A DNA stretch of 64,000 nt from Bacillota bacterium. Its GTDB lineage: Bacteria > Bacillota > Sulfobacillia > Sulfobacillales > Sulfobacillaceae. Under the pieces are notes generated by a model, which saw only the letters and a program-made list of their open reading frames with translations, made no database searches and had not been told where the DNA came from. The stretch's first letter is position 1, and each line of letters opens with the position of its first letter. The position numbers and the translations under genes were made by a program. Below are positions 46,155 to 55,474 of the stretch, piece by piece. The stretch is taken from positions 1-64,000 of the forward strand of contig JAKACZ010000012.1 of assembly GCA_021820965.1 (NCBI GenBank), given 5' to 3'.

Positions 46155-47132
46155 ATGAATCTTCTGCAACCTGTATCGGGCGTCACCGGACTATTCGTGC
46201 CGGTTCCTCTGCCAGTGCGCGACACCAATTGTTATGTGCTTGATACGCAGGATGGCGTCGTTATTGTTGACGCGGGCATGGACACGTCCGACGCCCGCTC
46301 CGTGTGGGAGGACTTTATTCGGGAAACGGGTTTGGACCGCCAAAAGGTCCACTTCCTTTTCGTGACACACTTTCACCCGGACCACTTGGGACTGGCTCAC
46401 TGGCTGAGTGAACGCCTACAAACCCCCGTGGCCATGATGAGACAAGAGGCGGCCATGTCGCAACGGCTCCACCAACCCAAGAGTCCGCCGATTGAACCGG
46501 ACACGGTGCGTGCTTTTTATGAGCGGCATGGGGTGCCGGCTGTCATCATTGAGCATTGGTTGGCGTTGGATAAGGCGCTCCGAGGTGCCCTGACCATACC
46601 GACGTCATTCAAAACCTTTGAACACCAAGATGTGGTTCGGGTCGGGGAGTTGGAACTGCGATTCCTTGAACAAGGCGGTCATACCGCCCATCAAGGCCTC
46701 ATCTACCTCCCCGCGACAAATGCTTTGTTAACCGGAGACCAAGTTCTAGCGCGCATCACACCCAATGTGAGTCTTTGGCCCGGTGGAGAAGAAAACCCCT
46801 TGGCGGAGTACTTGGCTTCGTTAAATCGCCTGCTGGAACTTCCGCATCCTGTGGGACTTCCCGCGCACGAGACCCTTATCAGTGATGTCAACCACCGAGT
46901 CGCGGAGTTGTTGCAACACCATGACGTGCGCAACGCCAAAATCCTCGGATTCCTGGATGAAGGCCCGGCTCAGGCCTATGGCTTGACCCGGCGTCTGTTT
47001 CAACGGCCGTTAGATGACTACCAACTACGGTTTGCCGTGGGTGAAACCTTGGCCCATTTGGAGTTTCTGCGATCCCGGGGACACGTTCAATTGGCCTCAG
47101 GCATGGAGACTGCCTTATATGAACGGGCATGA
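46155..47132 (+). CDS. MBL-fold metallohydrolase
   Basis: A 325-residue metallo-beta-lactamase-fold hydrolase. The metal motif HFHPDHLG is followed by further ligands in GGHTAHQGLIYLP and LTGDQVL, and an 'H' in LPAHETLI. The helical C-terminal third resembles the winged-helix tail (LACTB2-like) found in glyoxalase-II relatives and RNA-processing LACTB2 proteins. Substrate unknown. Start ATG 46155 has AGGAG seven bases upstream. It overlaps the HAD gene by 14 nt and diverges from gltB. Confidence 0.85.
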   Translation: MNLLQPVSGVTGLFVPVPLPVRDTNCYVLDTQDGVVIVDAGMDTSDARSVWEDFIRETGLDRQKVHFLFVTHFHPDHLGLAHWLSERLQTPVAMMRQEAAMSQRLHQPKSPPIEPDTVRAFYERHGVPAVIIEHWLALDKALRGALTIPTSFKTFEHQDVVRVGELELRFLEQGGHTAHQGLIYLPATNALLTGDQVLARITPNVSLWPGGEENPLAEYLASLNRLLELPHPVGLPAHETLISDVNHRVAELLQHHDVRNAKILGFLDEGPAQAYGLTRRLFQRPLDDYQLRFAVGETLAHLEFLRSRGHVQLASGMETALYERA

Positions 47133-47802
47133 CCTGGGATCCCGGCCCTGGGTTACCTTCGACATGGATAACACGTTGATACAAAGTCCCTATTGGCGAC
47201 TTCATTTCCGCCCCTGGCTTGAAGCTGAGGCCCAACGCCTCGGCACCGACTACCGCAGTCTTTGGCGCCACTTTCACCAACGTTCGGAGGAGTTGTGGCG
47301 CCGAGGCCGCTGGGTCGACTCCTTCGACTGGCCTGCTATCGCCGAGCACCTCGGATTATCGCGGGTGCCGGAAGTCAGGGTTTCCTCGCCTAAACCGGTT
47401 CGCGCGCTGGTTCCCACGGGTGTGGAAGCGATGTTGTGGTCGCTGCGCCAGCTGAATGTCCGCCTGGCGATCGTCACCAACGGGTTTTGGGCGTTCCAGT
47501 ACCCGTATCTCAAGGCTCTCGGATGGCCATACCTATTGGATGCCGTCATTACCCCCGACCGAATCGGAGCGGCCAAGCCCAACCCTGCCATCATGGTTCC
47601 CGTGAGTCCGGGCCTGATCCACGTGGGCGACCGGTTAAGCCATGACGTACTCGCGGCCAGACGTTCCGGCCGGAAGTCCGCACTTGTCGGGCCCAGTTCT
47701 GAACATGACCATATTGACCCACTCATGCCCGCGAATCTGGAGCCGGACTGGATCATCAATGACTGGCGCCACCTGCCGCAAATTGTGGCAAGCATGCTTT
47801 AA
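47119..47802 (+). CDS. HAD-family hydrolase
   Basis: A 227-residue haloacid-dehalogenase-type phosphatase. Motif I DMDNTLIQS, motif II IVTNGFW, motif III Lys in GAAKPNP, and motif IV HVGDRLSHDV are all present, so it should be active. An alpha-helical cap lies between motifs I and II. It starts inside the MBL gene (ATGAACGGGCATGA), indicating translational coupling. It could be a phosphoglycolate-type or nucleotide phosphatase. Confidence 0.85.
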   Translation: MNGHDLGSRPWVTFDMDNTLIQSPYWRLHFRPWLEAEAQRLGTDYRSLWRHFHQRSEELWRRGRWVDSFDWPAIAEHLGLSRVPEVRVSSPKPVRALVPTGVEAMLWSLRQLNVRLAIVTNGFWAFQYPYLKALGWPYLLDAVITPDRIGAAKPNPAIMVPVSPGLIHVGDRLSHDVLAARRSGRKSALVGPSSEHDHIDPLMPANLEPDWIINDWRHLPQIVASML

Positions 47803-48193
47803 TACCCGAGGCCTTAACGACTGGGAAGGCGCCAAGAGAGTCTCCGCAACGGGTAGATTTTTCCCATTACCGTAGATATCCCATGTCACGAGTTGTCTCC
47901 AACGTGGCACAACCTGCTCCGTCTGGATTCCCAAAAACCGTCGAAAGAAGTTTCCTCAAAATCAAACGACGGTGCGGCCCTGATCAATTGTGAACCCGCA
48001 CGCATTGCGTCGGGACGGAAGGTCTCGGAAGCAGTGATTCAGCGATAGGTTGCAGAATCGCGCGGACGATAAAGGCATCTCACCCCAGTCCCCATCTCCT
48101 GAAGGAGCGGGGAATTCTCGCGCCTGTCTTAGACAAAAAGCCAAAAAGCGCCCGTTCCTTTGTGATAGGATCGGTTTAAAAGGGGGGACAAGT
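47803..48193. other. Gene-free region upstream of the lactonase gene
   Basis: I see no coding frame with protein character and no strong hairpin with a T-run. The ribosome site of the next gene (AGGGGGG) is at its right end. Confidence 0.4.
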
Positions 48194-49009
48194 GTGAAAG
48201 CAGAACGCATTCACTTGTTAGACTTGGGTTGGCTCGGAGGGGACATCGGCTGGTTTTTGCCCGGGGCGGCGGGATGCGCCATGACGTTTAGCAACCGGAA
48301 TCCCATCCGGCGTTGGGTGGAGATCCCCGTCAGTGCGGCCCTCTTGCGGCATCCTGAAGGCAATATTCTCTTCGATGTCGGGATCTCACCTCAGGCGATG
48401 AATACGCATGCCAAGGGTTTGGTAGAAGCCTTCCCAATTGTGCGGATGTCGGATGAGAACCGCATTGAAGTGCAACTTGAGAAAGTGGGCCTTCGTCCCA
48501 AGGACATTGATTTCATTGTGATTTCTCATTTGCATCTTGACCACATCGGACAGATTGGTCCGTTTCTTGAGCACCAAATTCCCATTGTGGTGCAAAAACG
48601 AGAGTTAGAGTCGGCGTTGTACCTTCTCTGGCAAGGGAAAGGCGGCGCATACGACTTTGCCGATTTAGACGGACTCAGAGGGGCGCCCTGGGCACCCATT
48701 CACGACCACCAATTCGATTTGTTGGACGGAGTCACTCTGGAATGGACGGGGGGACATACGGCGGGACACCAGGTGATGCATGTGAGCACTGCCGCCGGAA
48801 ACTTCTATACCCTCACCGGTGACTATCTCCACATGCCGGAGGAATATGACATGGAAGCCAAAGGCTGGCTTCTGAGCGACGCCGAGGAGTGGCATGCCTA
48901 CATACGCAAGTTAAAGCTTCTGCACAAGGCACGAAAGGGCCGCCTGGTGATGGGCCATGACCCCGATTTGTGGGCCAAGTATGACGCCGCACCGGCCGGC
49001 CTGGATTAG
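48194..49009 (+). CDS. AHL-lactonase-like MBL hydrolase (AiiA/AttM type)
   Basis: A 271-residue member of the MBL lactonase group. It has HLHLDHIG (HxHxDH), further ligands in GGHTAGHQVMHV, the Asp of TGDYLHM and a C-terminal GHDPD motif, the pattern of AiiA and AttM/BlcC. These enzymes open homoserine lactones or gamma-butyrolactone. The GTG at 48194 is preceded by AGGGGGG and gives the normal family N-terminus (KAERIHLLDLGWL); an ATG 144 nt upstream has no ribosome site. The transhydrogenase gene follows after 14 nt, which points to gamma-butyrolactone or a similar hydroxyacid lactone as substrate. Confidence 0.85.
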   Translation: MKAERIHLLDLGWLGGDIGWFLPGAAGCAMTFSNRNPIRRWVEIPVSAALLRHPEGNILFDVGISPQAMNTHAKGLVEAFPIVRMSDENRIEVQLEKVGLRPKDIDFIVISHLHLDHIGQIGPFLEHQIPIVVQKRELESALYLLWQGKGGAYDFADLDGLRGAPWAPIHDHQFDLLDGVTLEWTGGHTAGHQVMHVSTAAGNFYTLTGDYLHMPEEYDMEAKGWLLSDAEEWHAYIRKLKLLHKARKGRLVMGHDPDLWAKYDAAPAGLD

Positions 49010-49023
49010 GAGGAGGTAGATCC

Positions 49024-50322
49024 ATGCGTTCGTCTGACATCGTCATCACACCGTTTACCGACGCCGTGTTCAGCATCAATCTGCCTTACGTGAAGTTCGG
49101 TTTGGAATCGACCCGGGACGTGGGCTATGAGGCTAAGCGGCTCGGGATGAAGCACGCATTAGTGGTCATTGATCCCAGGCTTGAGCGGTCGGAAGCGGCC
49201 AAGGTCGTCCTCGCGGCACTCCAAGCCGAGGATATCTCCCATGAAACTCTCACCATGGTCCGCGTGGAACCCGAAGATACGGCGGTTATGAGCGCGTTTC
49301 GGGCCATTGAACAAAAGTCGGTCGACGGCTTTGTCTCAATCGGGGGCGGCTCAACCATCGATACGGCGAAAATGTTAAACCTCTTGGTGAGTTCGTCGGG
49401 AGAGCTCCTCGATTACGTGAATCCCCCAATTGGGCGAGGCAAGAGTCCGTCGGTGCCCCTGAAACCGCATATAGCCGTGCCGACAACTGCGGGAACAGGC
49501 AGCGAAAGCACCAGCGTGGCAATTTTGGATATTACCCGGATAAAGGTTAAATCGGGCATTAGTCACCGTTACCTCCGTCCCGACGTGGCCATTATCGACC
49601 CGTTGAATACGCTCACCTTGCCACCCATGGTGACCGCGTCGTCCGGCCTCGACGTGCTCAACCACGCCATCGAGTCCTTTACGGGGCGTCCGTACAGCGC
49701 TCAGCAAAAAGTTGCTCATCCCAGCCAGCGACCGGTTTATGCCGGCTCAACTCCGGTAGGCGACATCTTTGCCATGCAAAGTATTCAATGGGTCGAACAA
49801 TACTTGCGTCGCGCCGTGAGTCAGCCGTTTGACGTCGAGGCCCGGTACTATATGATGTTGGGCGCGAGTGTGGCAGGTATCGGGTTCGGCCATGCGGGTG
49901 TTCATATTCCTCATGCCATGGGCTATCCCATTGCCGGAATGGTACGGGAGTGGGCGCCCCGGAATTACGACTTCGGCTACCCCATCAGCCCGCATGGGAT
50001 TAGCACAGCTATTCCTGCGGCGTACGTGTTTCGACATCTGGCGCAATTCGATATTGAACGGTTTCGCCAAGTTGCGATGGCCTTGAACATCTCAGGCGAT
50101 ACCGTTCGATCCCTGCGAGAGAATTTGTTTGACTACTATCTGTCCCTTTTAAAGACGCTGGGGATTCCCACGACGCTTCGGGAGCTGGGATTCACCGCTC
50201 AGGACATCCCGAAGCTGGTTGAGGGAACGCTAGCCCAACAGCGACTGATTGGCCTGGCGCCGACCGAGGTCACCGAAGACCAATTGGCCCGGCTCTTTGA
50301 TGAAGCGATCGTGGGTGCGTAA
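49024..50322 (+). CDS. Hydroxyacid-oxoacid transhydrogenase (HOT-like iron alcohol dehydrogenase)
   Basis: A group III metal-dependent alcohol dehydrogenase of 432 residues closest to mammalian ADHFE1/HOT. It shows GGGSTIDTAK for nucleotide binding, VPTTAGTGSEST, the metal ligands in DVLNHAIESFTGRPYS and HAGVHIPHAMGYP, and a late His (GYPISPHGIS). HOT moves a hydride from 4-hydroxybutyrate to 2-oxoglutarate, giving succinic semialdehyde and 2-hydroxyglutarate. The gene uses the site GGAGGAGG and follows the lactonase after 14 nt; a terminator stands downstream. Confidence 0.88.
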   Translation: MRSSDIVITPFTDAVFSINLPYVKFGLESTRDVGYEAKRLGMKHALVVIDPRLERSEAAKVVLAALQAEDISHETLTMVRVEPEDTAVMSAFRAIEQKSVDGFVSIGGGSTIDTAKMLNLLVSSSGELLDYVNPPIGRGKSPSVPLKPHIAVPTTAGTGSESTSVAILDITRIKVKSGISHRYLRPDVAIIDPLNTLTLPPMVTASSGLDVLNHAIESFTGRPYSAQQKVAHPSQRPVYAGSTPVGDIFAMQSIQWVEQYLRRAVSQPFDVEARYYMMLGASVAGIGFGHAGVHIPHAMGYPIAGMVREWAPRNYDFGYPISPHGISTAIPAAYVFRHLAQFDIERFRQVAMALNISGDTVRSLRENLFDYYLSLLKTLGIPTTLRELGFTAQDIPKLVEGTLAQQRLIGLAPTEVTEDQLARLFDEAIVGA

Positions 50323-50361
50323 CAAAACAGCGTTGACGCAACAAGGACAACAAGCCGACGA

Positions 50362-50402
50362 CGCGGCTGCCGGACTCCAGATCCGGTGGCCGCGCCTCTT
50401 TT
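50362..50402 (+). terminator. Rho-independent terminator after the lactonase-HOT operon
   Basis: A 13-bp stem (50362-50374 with 50382-50394, two G-T wobbles) and a 7-nt loop are followed by CCTCTTTT. It lies 40 nt after the HOT stop codon. Confidence 0.75.
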
Positions 50403-50740
50403 GACAGGATGCCGGGCAGGCGCTCACCCCGAAGCCGAGACCAGCTTAGGGTTAAGGGGTGCCCGGGGCCAAGTTGTGATTGATTATTTCTTGTTTAACG
50501 GGAGACATTTTGGCTGCAGCTTTCCCTATGTCAGCCAACTAAGCCGCGACAAAGTCCATCTTCTCCGGGACCAACTTTTGGTTCATCCAGCCCCCGGTGA
50601 TCAGGCCGCACCGATCACAACCCGGGTGGTGGAGGCGGGCCCCGCTTGCGACACCCTGGTCCCAACACTTACAGCTGGCACCCCCCCTTCACACGCCCCT
50701 CTCCTAAACCGAAGTCTTCACCGGTATCGGCTCCGTCGAT
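50403..50740. other. Gene-free stretch between terminator and convergent gene
   Basis: No credible coding frame and no recognised motif; several short C runs and a CCCGG/CCGGG pair. Confidence 0.4.
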
Positions 50741-51919
50741 TTATCGACCGCATTGACATTCCACACGACGGAAGATCTCTTGTAACCCGGCAACACACGA
50801 CGGGTCTAAAGCTTTCCCGGCCTCGTTTTCAATATCATGCATGATGGCGGAGTGAGGTGCTCCATGGACGATCGCTTGCCGAGCATACATATCTGATATC
50901 GCGAATATCCTGCCCAATAGTGAGATGCTGGTACCTGATTTCCCGTCTGGGAATCCCTGCCCATCCCATCGTTCATGGTGGTCACGTATTCCCGCCAGAA
51001 CCAGGTCCGGTAATCCCAGCCGATCAAGGAGACGCACACTCATCGCGGGGTGTTGGCTATGCATCTTCGCCATGCGTGCGTTCCCCGTCTCTGGCTCGGG
51101 CTCGGATACTGCTGAAAGACCCAAGTCGGCCAGCCTACAGACATAAGTCAACGCCGTCATTTGGTCTGGCCCAAATCCCATGGCTTCGGCTATCCGGCGC
51201 GCGATAAATAGACGGATATCCGCAAGCTTAGAGGCTCGGGGAAGAACAAGTTCCTGCGCAAGCATACACTCCAGCAACACCGTAAATCGGCCGAGTTCCC
51301 CGATCACCGCGCCCGTGGCTGTCTTGGTGTCCATCGCTTCAGCCATCACTAGCGTGCGATTGAGTCTGCGCCATCGGTTCCAGAGGCCACTATGGCCACA
51401 TAGATTTTGGGCCTGGTCGAACAACCGCACCGCCAAGCGGCCGTCTCCAAGGTGCAGGGCCATATGCCCCAGCACCTCCGTCAGATGGGCCATCTCCTCG
51501 GTCTCAAAGCTCATCAGCGAATCCCACATGGCGGTGAAAGCTTCATGGCTCCAATGCCGCATTTCATCACTCCGGCCTTCCAGCATTGCGGTATGCGCCA
51601 GGCCGTTAACCGCATGAATCGGATGCCCGGTTGCCACAATCAAAGCCTTTTCGAACCAATCGCGCGCTGCGTCACGCTGACCCAGCTCCAGATAACTAAT
51701 TCCGAGATTGGTGCTCAAAGCGTAGCCGTAATGAACAAAATGGTCCGGGAGCAGCACGGCCATCGCACGCTGCAGGGATTCAATCGTGGCTTCGTACAGC
51801 CCGTTGGACATCTCTAAGCCCGCCAGATTAATCAATAGGATGCCCCGCCGTTGAATGGAGAGTAAGCTACTGTTCCGCGCCAACTCGTGTGCCTCGCGAA
51901 ATGCTATGTCACGGTACAT
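50741..51919 (-). CDS. TPR protein with degenerate HD-GYP domain
   Basis: 392 residues. The N-terminal part (about 1-190) is helical with TPR-like repeats (ATNLGISYLELGQRDAARDWFEKAL-type). The C-terminal part (about 225-385) matches HD-GYP: HPAMSVRLLD, DHHERWDGQGFPDG, and an Asp in ISDMYA. The signature HDIGK is replaced by ADLGL, the first metal His is absent, and GYP is GFP. Active c-di-GMP hydrolysis is therefore unlikely and a sensing role more probable. The 5' end may be truncated: the protein starts abruptly inside a TPR helix and the ATG has no strong ribosome site. Confidence 0.75.
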   Translation of the reverse strand: MYRDIAFREAHELARNSSLLSIQRRGILLINLAGLEMSNGLYEATIESLQRAMAVLLPDHFVHYGYALSTNLGISYLELGQRDAARDWFEKALIVATGHPIHAVNGLAHTAMLEGRSDEMRHWSHEAFTAMWDSLMSFETEEMAHLTEVLGHMALHLGDGRLAVRLFDQAQNLCGHSGLWNRWRRLNRTLVMAEAMDTKTATGAVIGELGRFTVLLECMLAQELVLPRASKLADIRLFIARRIAEAMGFGPDQMTALTYVCRLADLGLSAVSEPEPETGNARMAKMHSQHPAMSVRLLDRLGLPDLVLAGIRDHHERWDGQGFPDGKSGTSISLLGRIFAISDMYARQAIVHGAPHSAIMHDIENEAGKALDPSCVAGLQEIFRRVECQCGR

Positions 51920-52268
51920 ATTCGGTGAAGCCGGTTTTACTGGAGAAGTTTAGTCGGTCTCCAAAGGCGCCGTGAGGAGGGCGCGATACTGCCTGTGCAA
52001 GGGATAGACCCAAATGGTTTTGATCGGCTTGGCGTGCTGATGATAGCGGTCGGTTTTCCCGCGGCCCGATCCACCGAGCCATAATCCCAACCGACATGGT
52101 CTCCTGTTTCACCAAGTTGCTATAATCTTTTTAGGAAGTCTCGAGCTTCCCAGCAGAGACGTCGGATACAAAATCTTAAATTCACGGCGATTATGTCGAC
52201 GTCGTAACGCTTTAGTAACATCTGTGGGTTTTTATGGAATCAGAACAGGTGTTAAAGGACGTGAGAAC
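51920..52268 (+). promoter_or_regulatory. Upstream region of the G1 peptidase with an extended -10 promoter
   Basis: TGC-TATAAT (52118-52126) is a strong extended -10 element on the plus strand, about 140 nt before the peptidase start. The untranslated leader that would follow has no obvious regulatory fold. The rest of the region holds no credible gene. Confidence 0.5.
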
Positions 52269-53417
52269 ATGGGTGTCGTCAAAGCCGCATTTGGAGTAGC
52301 TAGCCTGGCAGTGTTGGGAATTGGCGCCTTCGACGTGGCGCATGCTATTCCCAGCGCCATCCGTGCATATCGCACTGCGGAGTCTGGGACCATCCCACCA
52401 GTTCGCACTGTGAAATGGTCGCCAGGTAAAGTATTGCCCTCAAACCGATTGCAATCGCCCGGACCCCACTCGCAGGGTTCCAACACCTCCTCCTTCTCTC
52501 AATCCAGCGCTCCTGAGACATCGCCCGTTAGCGCCACCTCACTCAACTGGGCCGGCATGGTTCAACAGGGCGCCAGCGAAATGAGTGTTCAAGCGTCATG
52601 GACCGTACCAAGTTTCAGCGCTCCCGCAACCAATGCCAACAGCGCGGTGGCCGAGTGGATTGGTCTTGGCGGGATGCAATCGAATGCCCTCATTCAAGTC
52701 GGCACCATCACCAGTCCCCAGTCATCCGGCCAAGCCAGAACCACCGTATTTTGGGAGAAACTGCCGAGTTCCGCGGTGCAAGTCGCAAGTGTTCCGCAGG
52801 GGGCAAAGGTTAACGCGAAAATCGAATCGTTGGGAGGAAACCAGTGGCGCCTATGGCTCCAAGTGAATGGACAAGCGCAACCGGTTATCGACCAGGTTGT
52901 TCATGTGACCCCATCGCAGGCGGCCGCAATCGCGTCTTCGGCTGACTGGATCACCGAGGCGCCTACCACCAATCATGGCCTGGCCCCGCTGGCTCCGGTC
53001 GCCTCGACGACGATGACCAACATCAAGGCAAATGGTGTGCCGTTGGCCAAGATGAATCCTCATGCGCTGCAGTCGATCGGGCTCTATAGTCAAACAGGAC
53101 AATTAATGGCGGCGCCCGCTTTTAGCACAGCCAAGGATAGTATTACCGTCAATACCGTGTACGGATCGAACCTGCCTCAAGGGACATCACCCGGCGGGGG
53201 CAGCTGGGCCATCCAAGAGCCGGGCATTGGCCAAGGATACGGTAATCCATTTGGAGGCGGGTTAGGCAATCCTTTCGGTAGTAGTGGATCTGGGGGCGAA
53301 GGCAATCCCTTCAGCGGCTGGGGATACGGGCACGGCGACGGGGGCGGTGGCGGATGGATAACCATTCAGCCGGGATCGGGTAGTGGAGGCGGCATTACCT
53401 GGAGTATGAACTTCTAA
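52269..53417 (+). CDS. Secreted G1 (eqolisin-like) acid peptidase
   Basis: A 382-residue exported protein. A signal segment (AAFGVASLAVLGIGAFDVAHA) precedes a Ser/Pro-rich linker. The G1 fold covers about residues 90-250: SLNWAGMVQQG, VQASWTVPSF, the Gln of NALIQVGT and the Glu of SADWITEAPT. Gln and Glu are the catalytic pair of this acid-active family, so it should work outside an acidophile. A C-terminal tail is Gly-rich with three GNPF repeats and ends GGGITWSMNF, perhaps a surface or secretion element. ATG 52269 is used because the signal sequence follows directly; ATG 52224 has no ribosome site. Confidence 0.85.
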   Translation: MGVVKAAFGVASLAVLGIGAFDVAHAIPSAIRAYRTAESGTIPPVRTVKWSPGKVLPSNRLQSPGPHSQGSNTSSFSQSSAPETSPVSATSLNWAGMVQQGASEMSVQASWTVPSFSAPATNANSAVAEWIGLGGMQSNALIQVGTITSPQSSGQARTTVFWEKLPSSAVQVASVPQGAKVNAKIESLGGNQWRLWLQVNGQAQPVIDQVVHVTPSQAAAIASSADWITEAPTTNHGLAPLAPVASTTMTNIKANGVPLAKMNPHALQSIGLYSQTGQLMAAPAFSTAKDSITVNTVYGSNLPQGTSPGGGSWAIQEPGIGQGYGNPFGGGLGNPFGSSGSGGEGNPFSGWGYGHGDGGGGGWITIQPGSGSGGGITWSMNF

Positions 53418-54064
53418 CACCCCAAATAGCGCATCACACCCTCCCGTTCGGTCTTGTTCCAACCCGCCGAGGGTGTTACGTAGGCGTGGTTGCGTCAAGC
53501 CCGCCTTGACAAATGCCGCCAGCAACCGTCGCACGCTTGCTCTAGCCGACACCTTGTATCCCATGATACGTTAATGACAAACATCAATGGCGAAATGGGT
53601 GACAAGATGTCCCAGGCAGTGGTCGGTCCCAACTGTCCGCATTTTACCGCGCGGGTGTTCCCCGATGACATCCGGAGGCATGTCTGAGCTGGCCGAAGAC
53701 TACCAGGAAGCATCAGTCCGCCCAGTTTCGGGAGGCCTTATGTATAACGCGCGGACCACATGGGTGTGGGGATCGGTCGGTGCCACCACTGTGTATTTGG
53801 CGCGGCCGTTGGCACAGGAGACTGAACATATCATGGATCGACCTGGGCGCGCTCGCGCTTCTCGGATGGCCTCAACGGGTGATGTCCTGAGTTTTTGCCG
53901 AACGCACGACTCTCCTGATTCTGAAGGTCGGTGGGTACGCGCGTGCTGTGCCGCACTACTGGCCACAGACGTGGCCGCCATCGCCCCGACCGTCATGAGC
54001 TGGGGCACCAAAATTCTTGGGCGTTCGGCATTAGTGGCGCCTGCAGGGAGTTGGGCGCCGCATC
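53418..54064. other. 647-nt region without a confident gene
   Basis: Overlapping frames on both strands (for example 53587-54072 plus and 53700-54011 minus) have no recognised motif, and their composition does not favour one. An inverted repeat ACACCCTC…GAGGGTGT (about 53435-53475) lies 20-60 nt after the G1 peptidase stop and could slow transcription, although it has no T-run. Confidence 0.4.
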
Positions 54065-55303
54065 ATGTCTAGCCGCGCCCCTTATGACGTGATTATTGTC
54101 GGAGCCGGAATCGTGGGATTAGCGACAGCCTGGGAGCTGGTGCAGCGTCGGCCCGACGCGCGCCTTTTGATTCTCGACAAAGAATCGCGCGTGGGAGCAC
54201 ACCAGACCGGTCACAATAGCGGTGTGATTCACTCCGGCCTCTACTATCGCCCTGGTTCGCTTAAAGCGACCCTGACGCGAAGCGGCCACCGTCTCCTCAC
54301 CGCGTTTTGCGAACGCGAACAAATCCCCTATGAACTCTCGGGAAAGTTAGTGGTAGCTGTCCGTCACGAAGAACTATCACGGCTTGAACAGCTCTACCAA
54401 AATGGTCTGGTTAATCAGGTACCCGATCTGAAAATGGTATCACGAGAAGAAATGAGTGACATTGAACCGCATGTCCGCGGTCTTAAGGCAATCTATTCCC
54501 CAAAGACGGGGATCGTCGATTACAGGATGATCGCGGCCCGCCTCGCCAATCGGCTTCAAACCGCCGGGCATGACTTGCTGCTCAACCACTCGGTTGACCG
54601 CATTCAAAGCAACGGCAGCATCCGGATTCATACTGCCGGCGGTGACACATTTGTCGGCGCTACGGCGATTGTGGCAGCCGGCATCGGGGCAGATCGGCTG
54701 GCTCAGCGTTCCGGCCTTAGGCACAAAGCTCGCATGATCCCCTTCCGGGGCGATTACCTGGTATTACGCCCGGAACGCCGATCTCTGGTCCGCTCGCTCA
54801 TCTATCCGGTGCCCGATCCGCGTCTTCCCTTTTTGGGTGTGCACTTCACTCGACGGATCCATGACGGTTCAGTCTGGATCGGACCAAACGCCGTGCTGGC
54901 GGGATCGCGTGCCGGATACCGCCGTGGCGCCCTTAACAAACGCGACTTGTGGGACACGGTGACGTTCCCCGGCTTTTGGCGCATGGCGCGGCAGCACTGG
55001 CGTTCGGCCCTGGGCGAATGGTTCCGCGATTATGCGGTCGGCGCCTACGTAGCCATGGCCCGCGAATACGTGCCGGAGCTATCGCTGAGCGATGTGATGC
55101 GCGGTCCTATGGGGATTCGCGCGCAATTAGTCGACGCTGACGGCGGACTGGTGGACGACTTTCGCATATTGCCTACCAACGCCGCCCTCTTTGTGCTGAA
55201 TGCCCCATCGCCCGCGGCCACGTCGTCGTTTGCCATCGCCCGGTACCTTGTCGAGTCGGCCGCCAATGCATTTGGATGGAAGCTTCGGGCGAAATCCGAT
55301 TGA
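54065..55303 (+). CDS. lhgO: L-2-hydroxyglutarate oxidase
   Basis: A FAD-dependent oxidase that turns L-2-hydroxyglutarate into 2-oxoglutarate, passing electrons to quinone or oxygen. The N-terminal dinucleotide fold reads DVIIVGAGIVGLATAWEL. The family block HQTGHNSGVIHSGLYYRPGSLKA-type follows, then PKTGIVDYRMIA, PFRGDYLVL and VHFTRRIHDG. 412 residues, full length. It begins 14 kb downstream of proA-type glutamate genes and 3.7 kb from the HOT gene; no immediate operon partner is seen. Confidence 0.92.
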   Translation: MSSRAPYDVIIVGAGIVGLATAWELVQRRPDARLLILDKESRVGAHQTGHNSGVIHSGLYYRPGSLKATLTRSGHRLLTAFCEREQIPYELSGKLVVAVRHEELSRLEQLYQNGLVNQVPDLKMVSREEMSDIEPHVRGLKAIYSPKTGIVDYRMIAARLANRLQTAGHDLLLNHSVDRIQSNGSIRIHTAGGDTFVGATAIVAAGIGADRLAQRSGLRHKARMIPFRGDYLVLRPERRSLVRSLIYPVPDPRLPFLGVHFTRRIHDGSVWIGPNAVLAGSRAGYRRGALNKRDLWDTVTFPGFWRMARQHWRSALGEWFRDYAVGAYVAMAREYVPELSLSDVMRGPMGIRAQLVDADGGLVDDFRILPTNAALFVLNAPSPAATSSFAIARYLVESAANAFGWKLRAKSD

Positions 55304-55432
55304 CAGACATCACTACACGAGGCCACACGTCCCTGGCCAACCACCACTACTCGGCTTTCACGAGGACCCTCAACGAAAATGGTACCCCCATGGAGCGCTA
55401 TGTGCTAAGGAGCGGTCAAAACTCCGACGCGC

Positions 55433-55438
55433 TATAAT
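55433..55438 (+). promoter_or_regulatory. -10 box before the small membrane peptide
   Basis: A perfect TATAAT 37 nt upstream of the peptide start; no clear -35 box at the usual distance. Confidence 0.4.
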
Positions 55439-55474
55439 ATTGGTGAAGTCCGGTGTCAAAGGAGTGTTCTGATC

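Noticed and set aside
48194..49009. Quorum-quenching lactonase
   Set aside because: The family fits, but there is no LuxI/LuxR pair here, and the coupling to HOT favours a metabolic lactone. Not excluded, only less likely.
53587..54072. 161-codon plus-strand frame before lhgO
   Set aside because: No motif, no clear ribosome site, and an equally long frame on the opposite strand; too weak to call.
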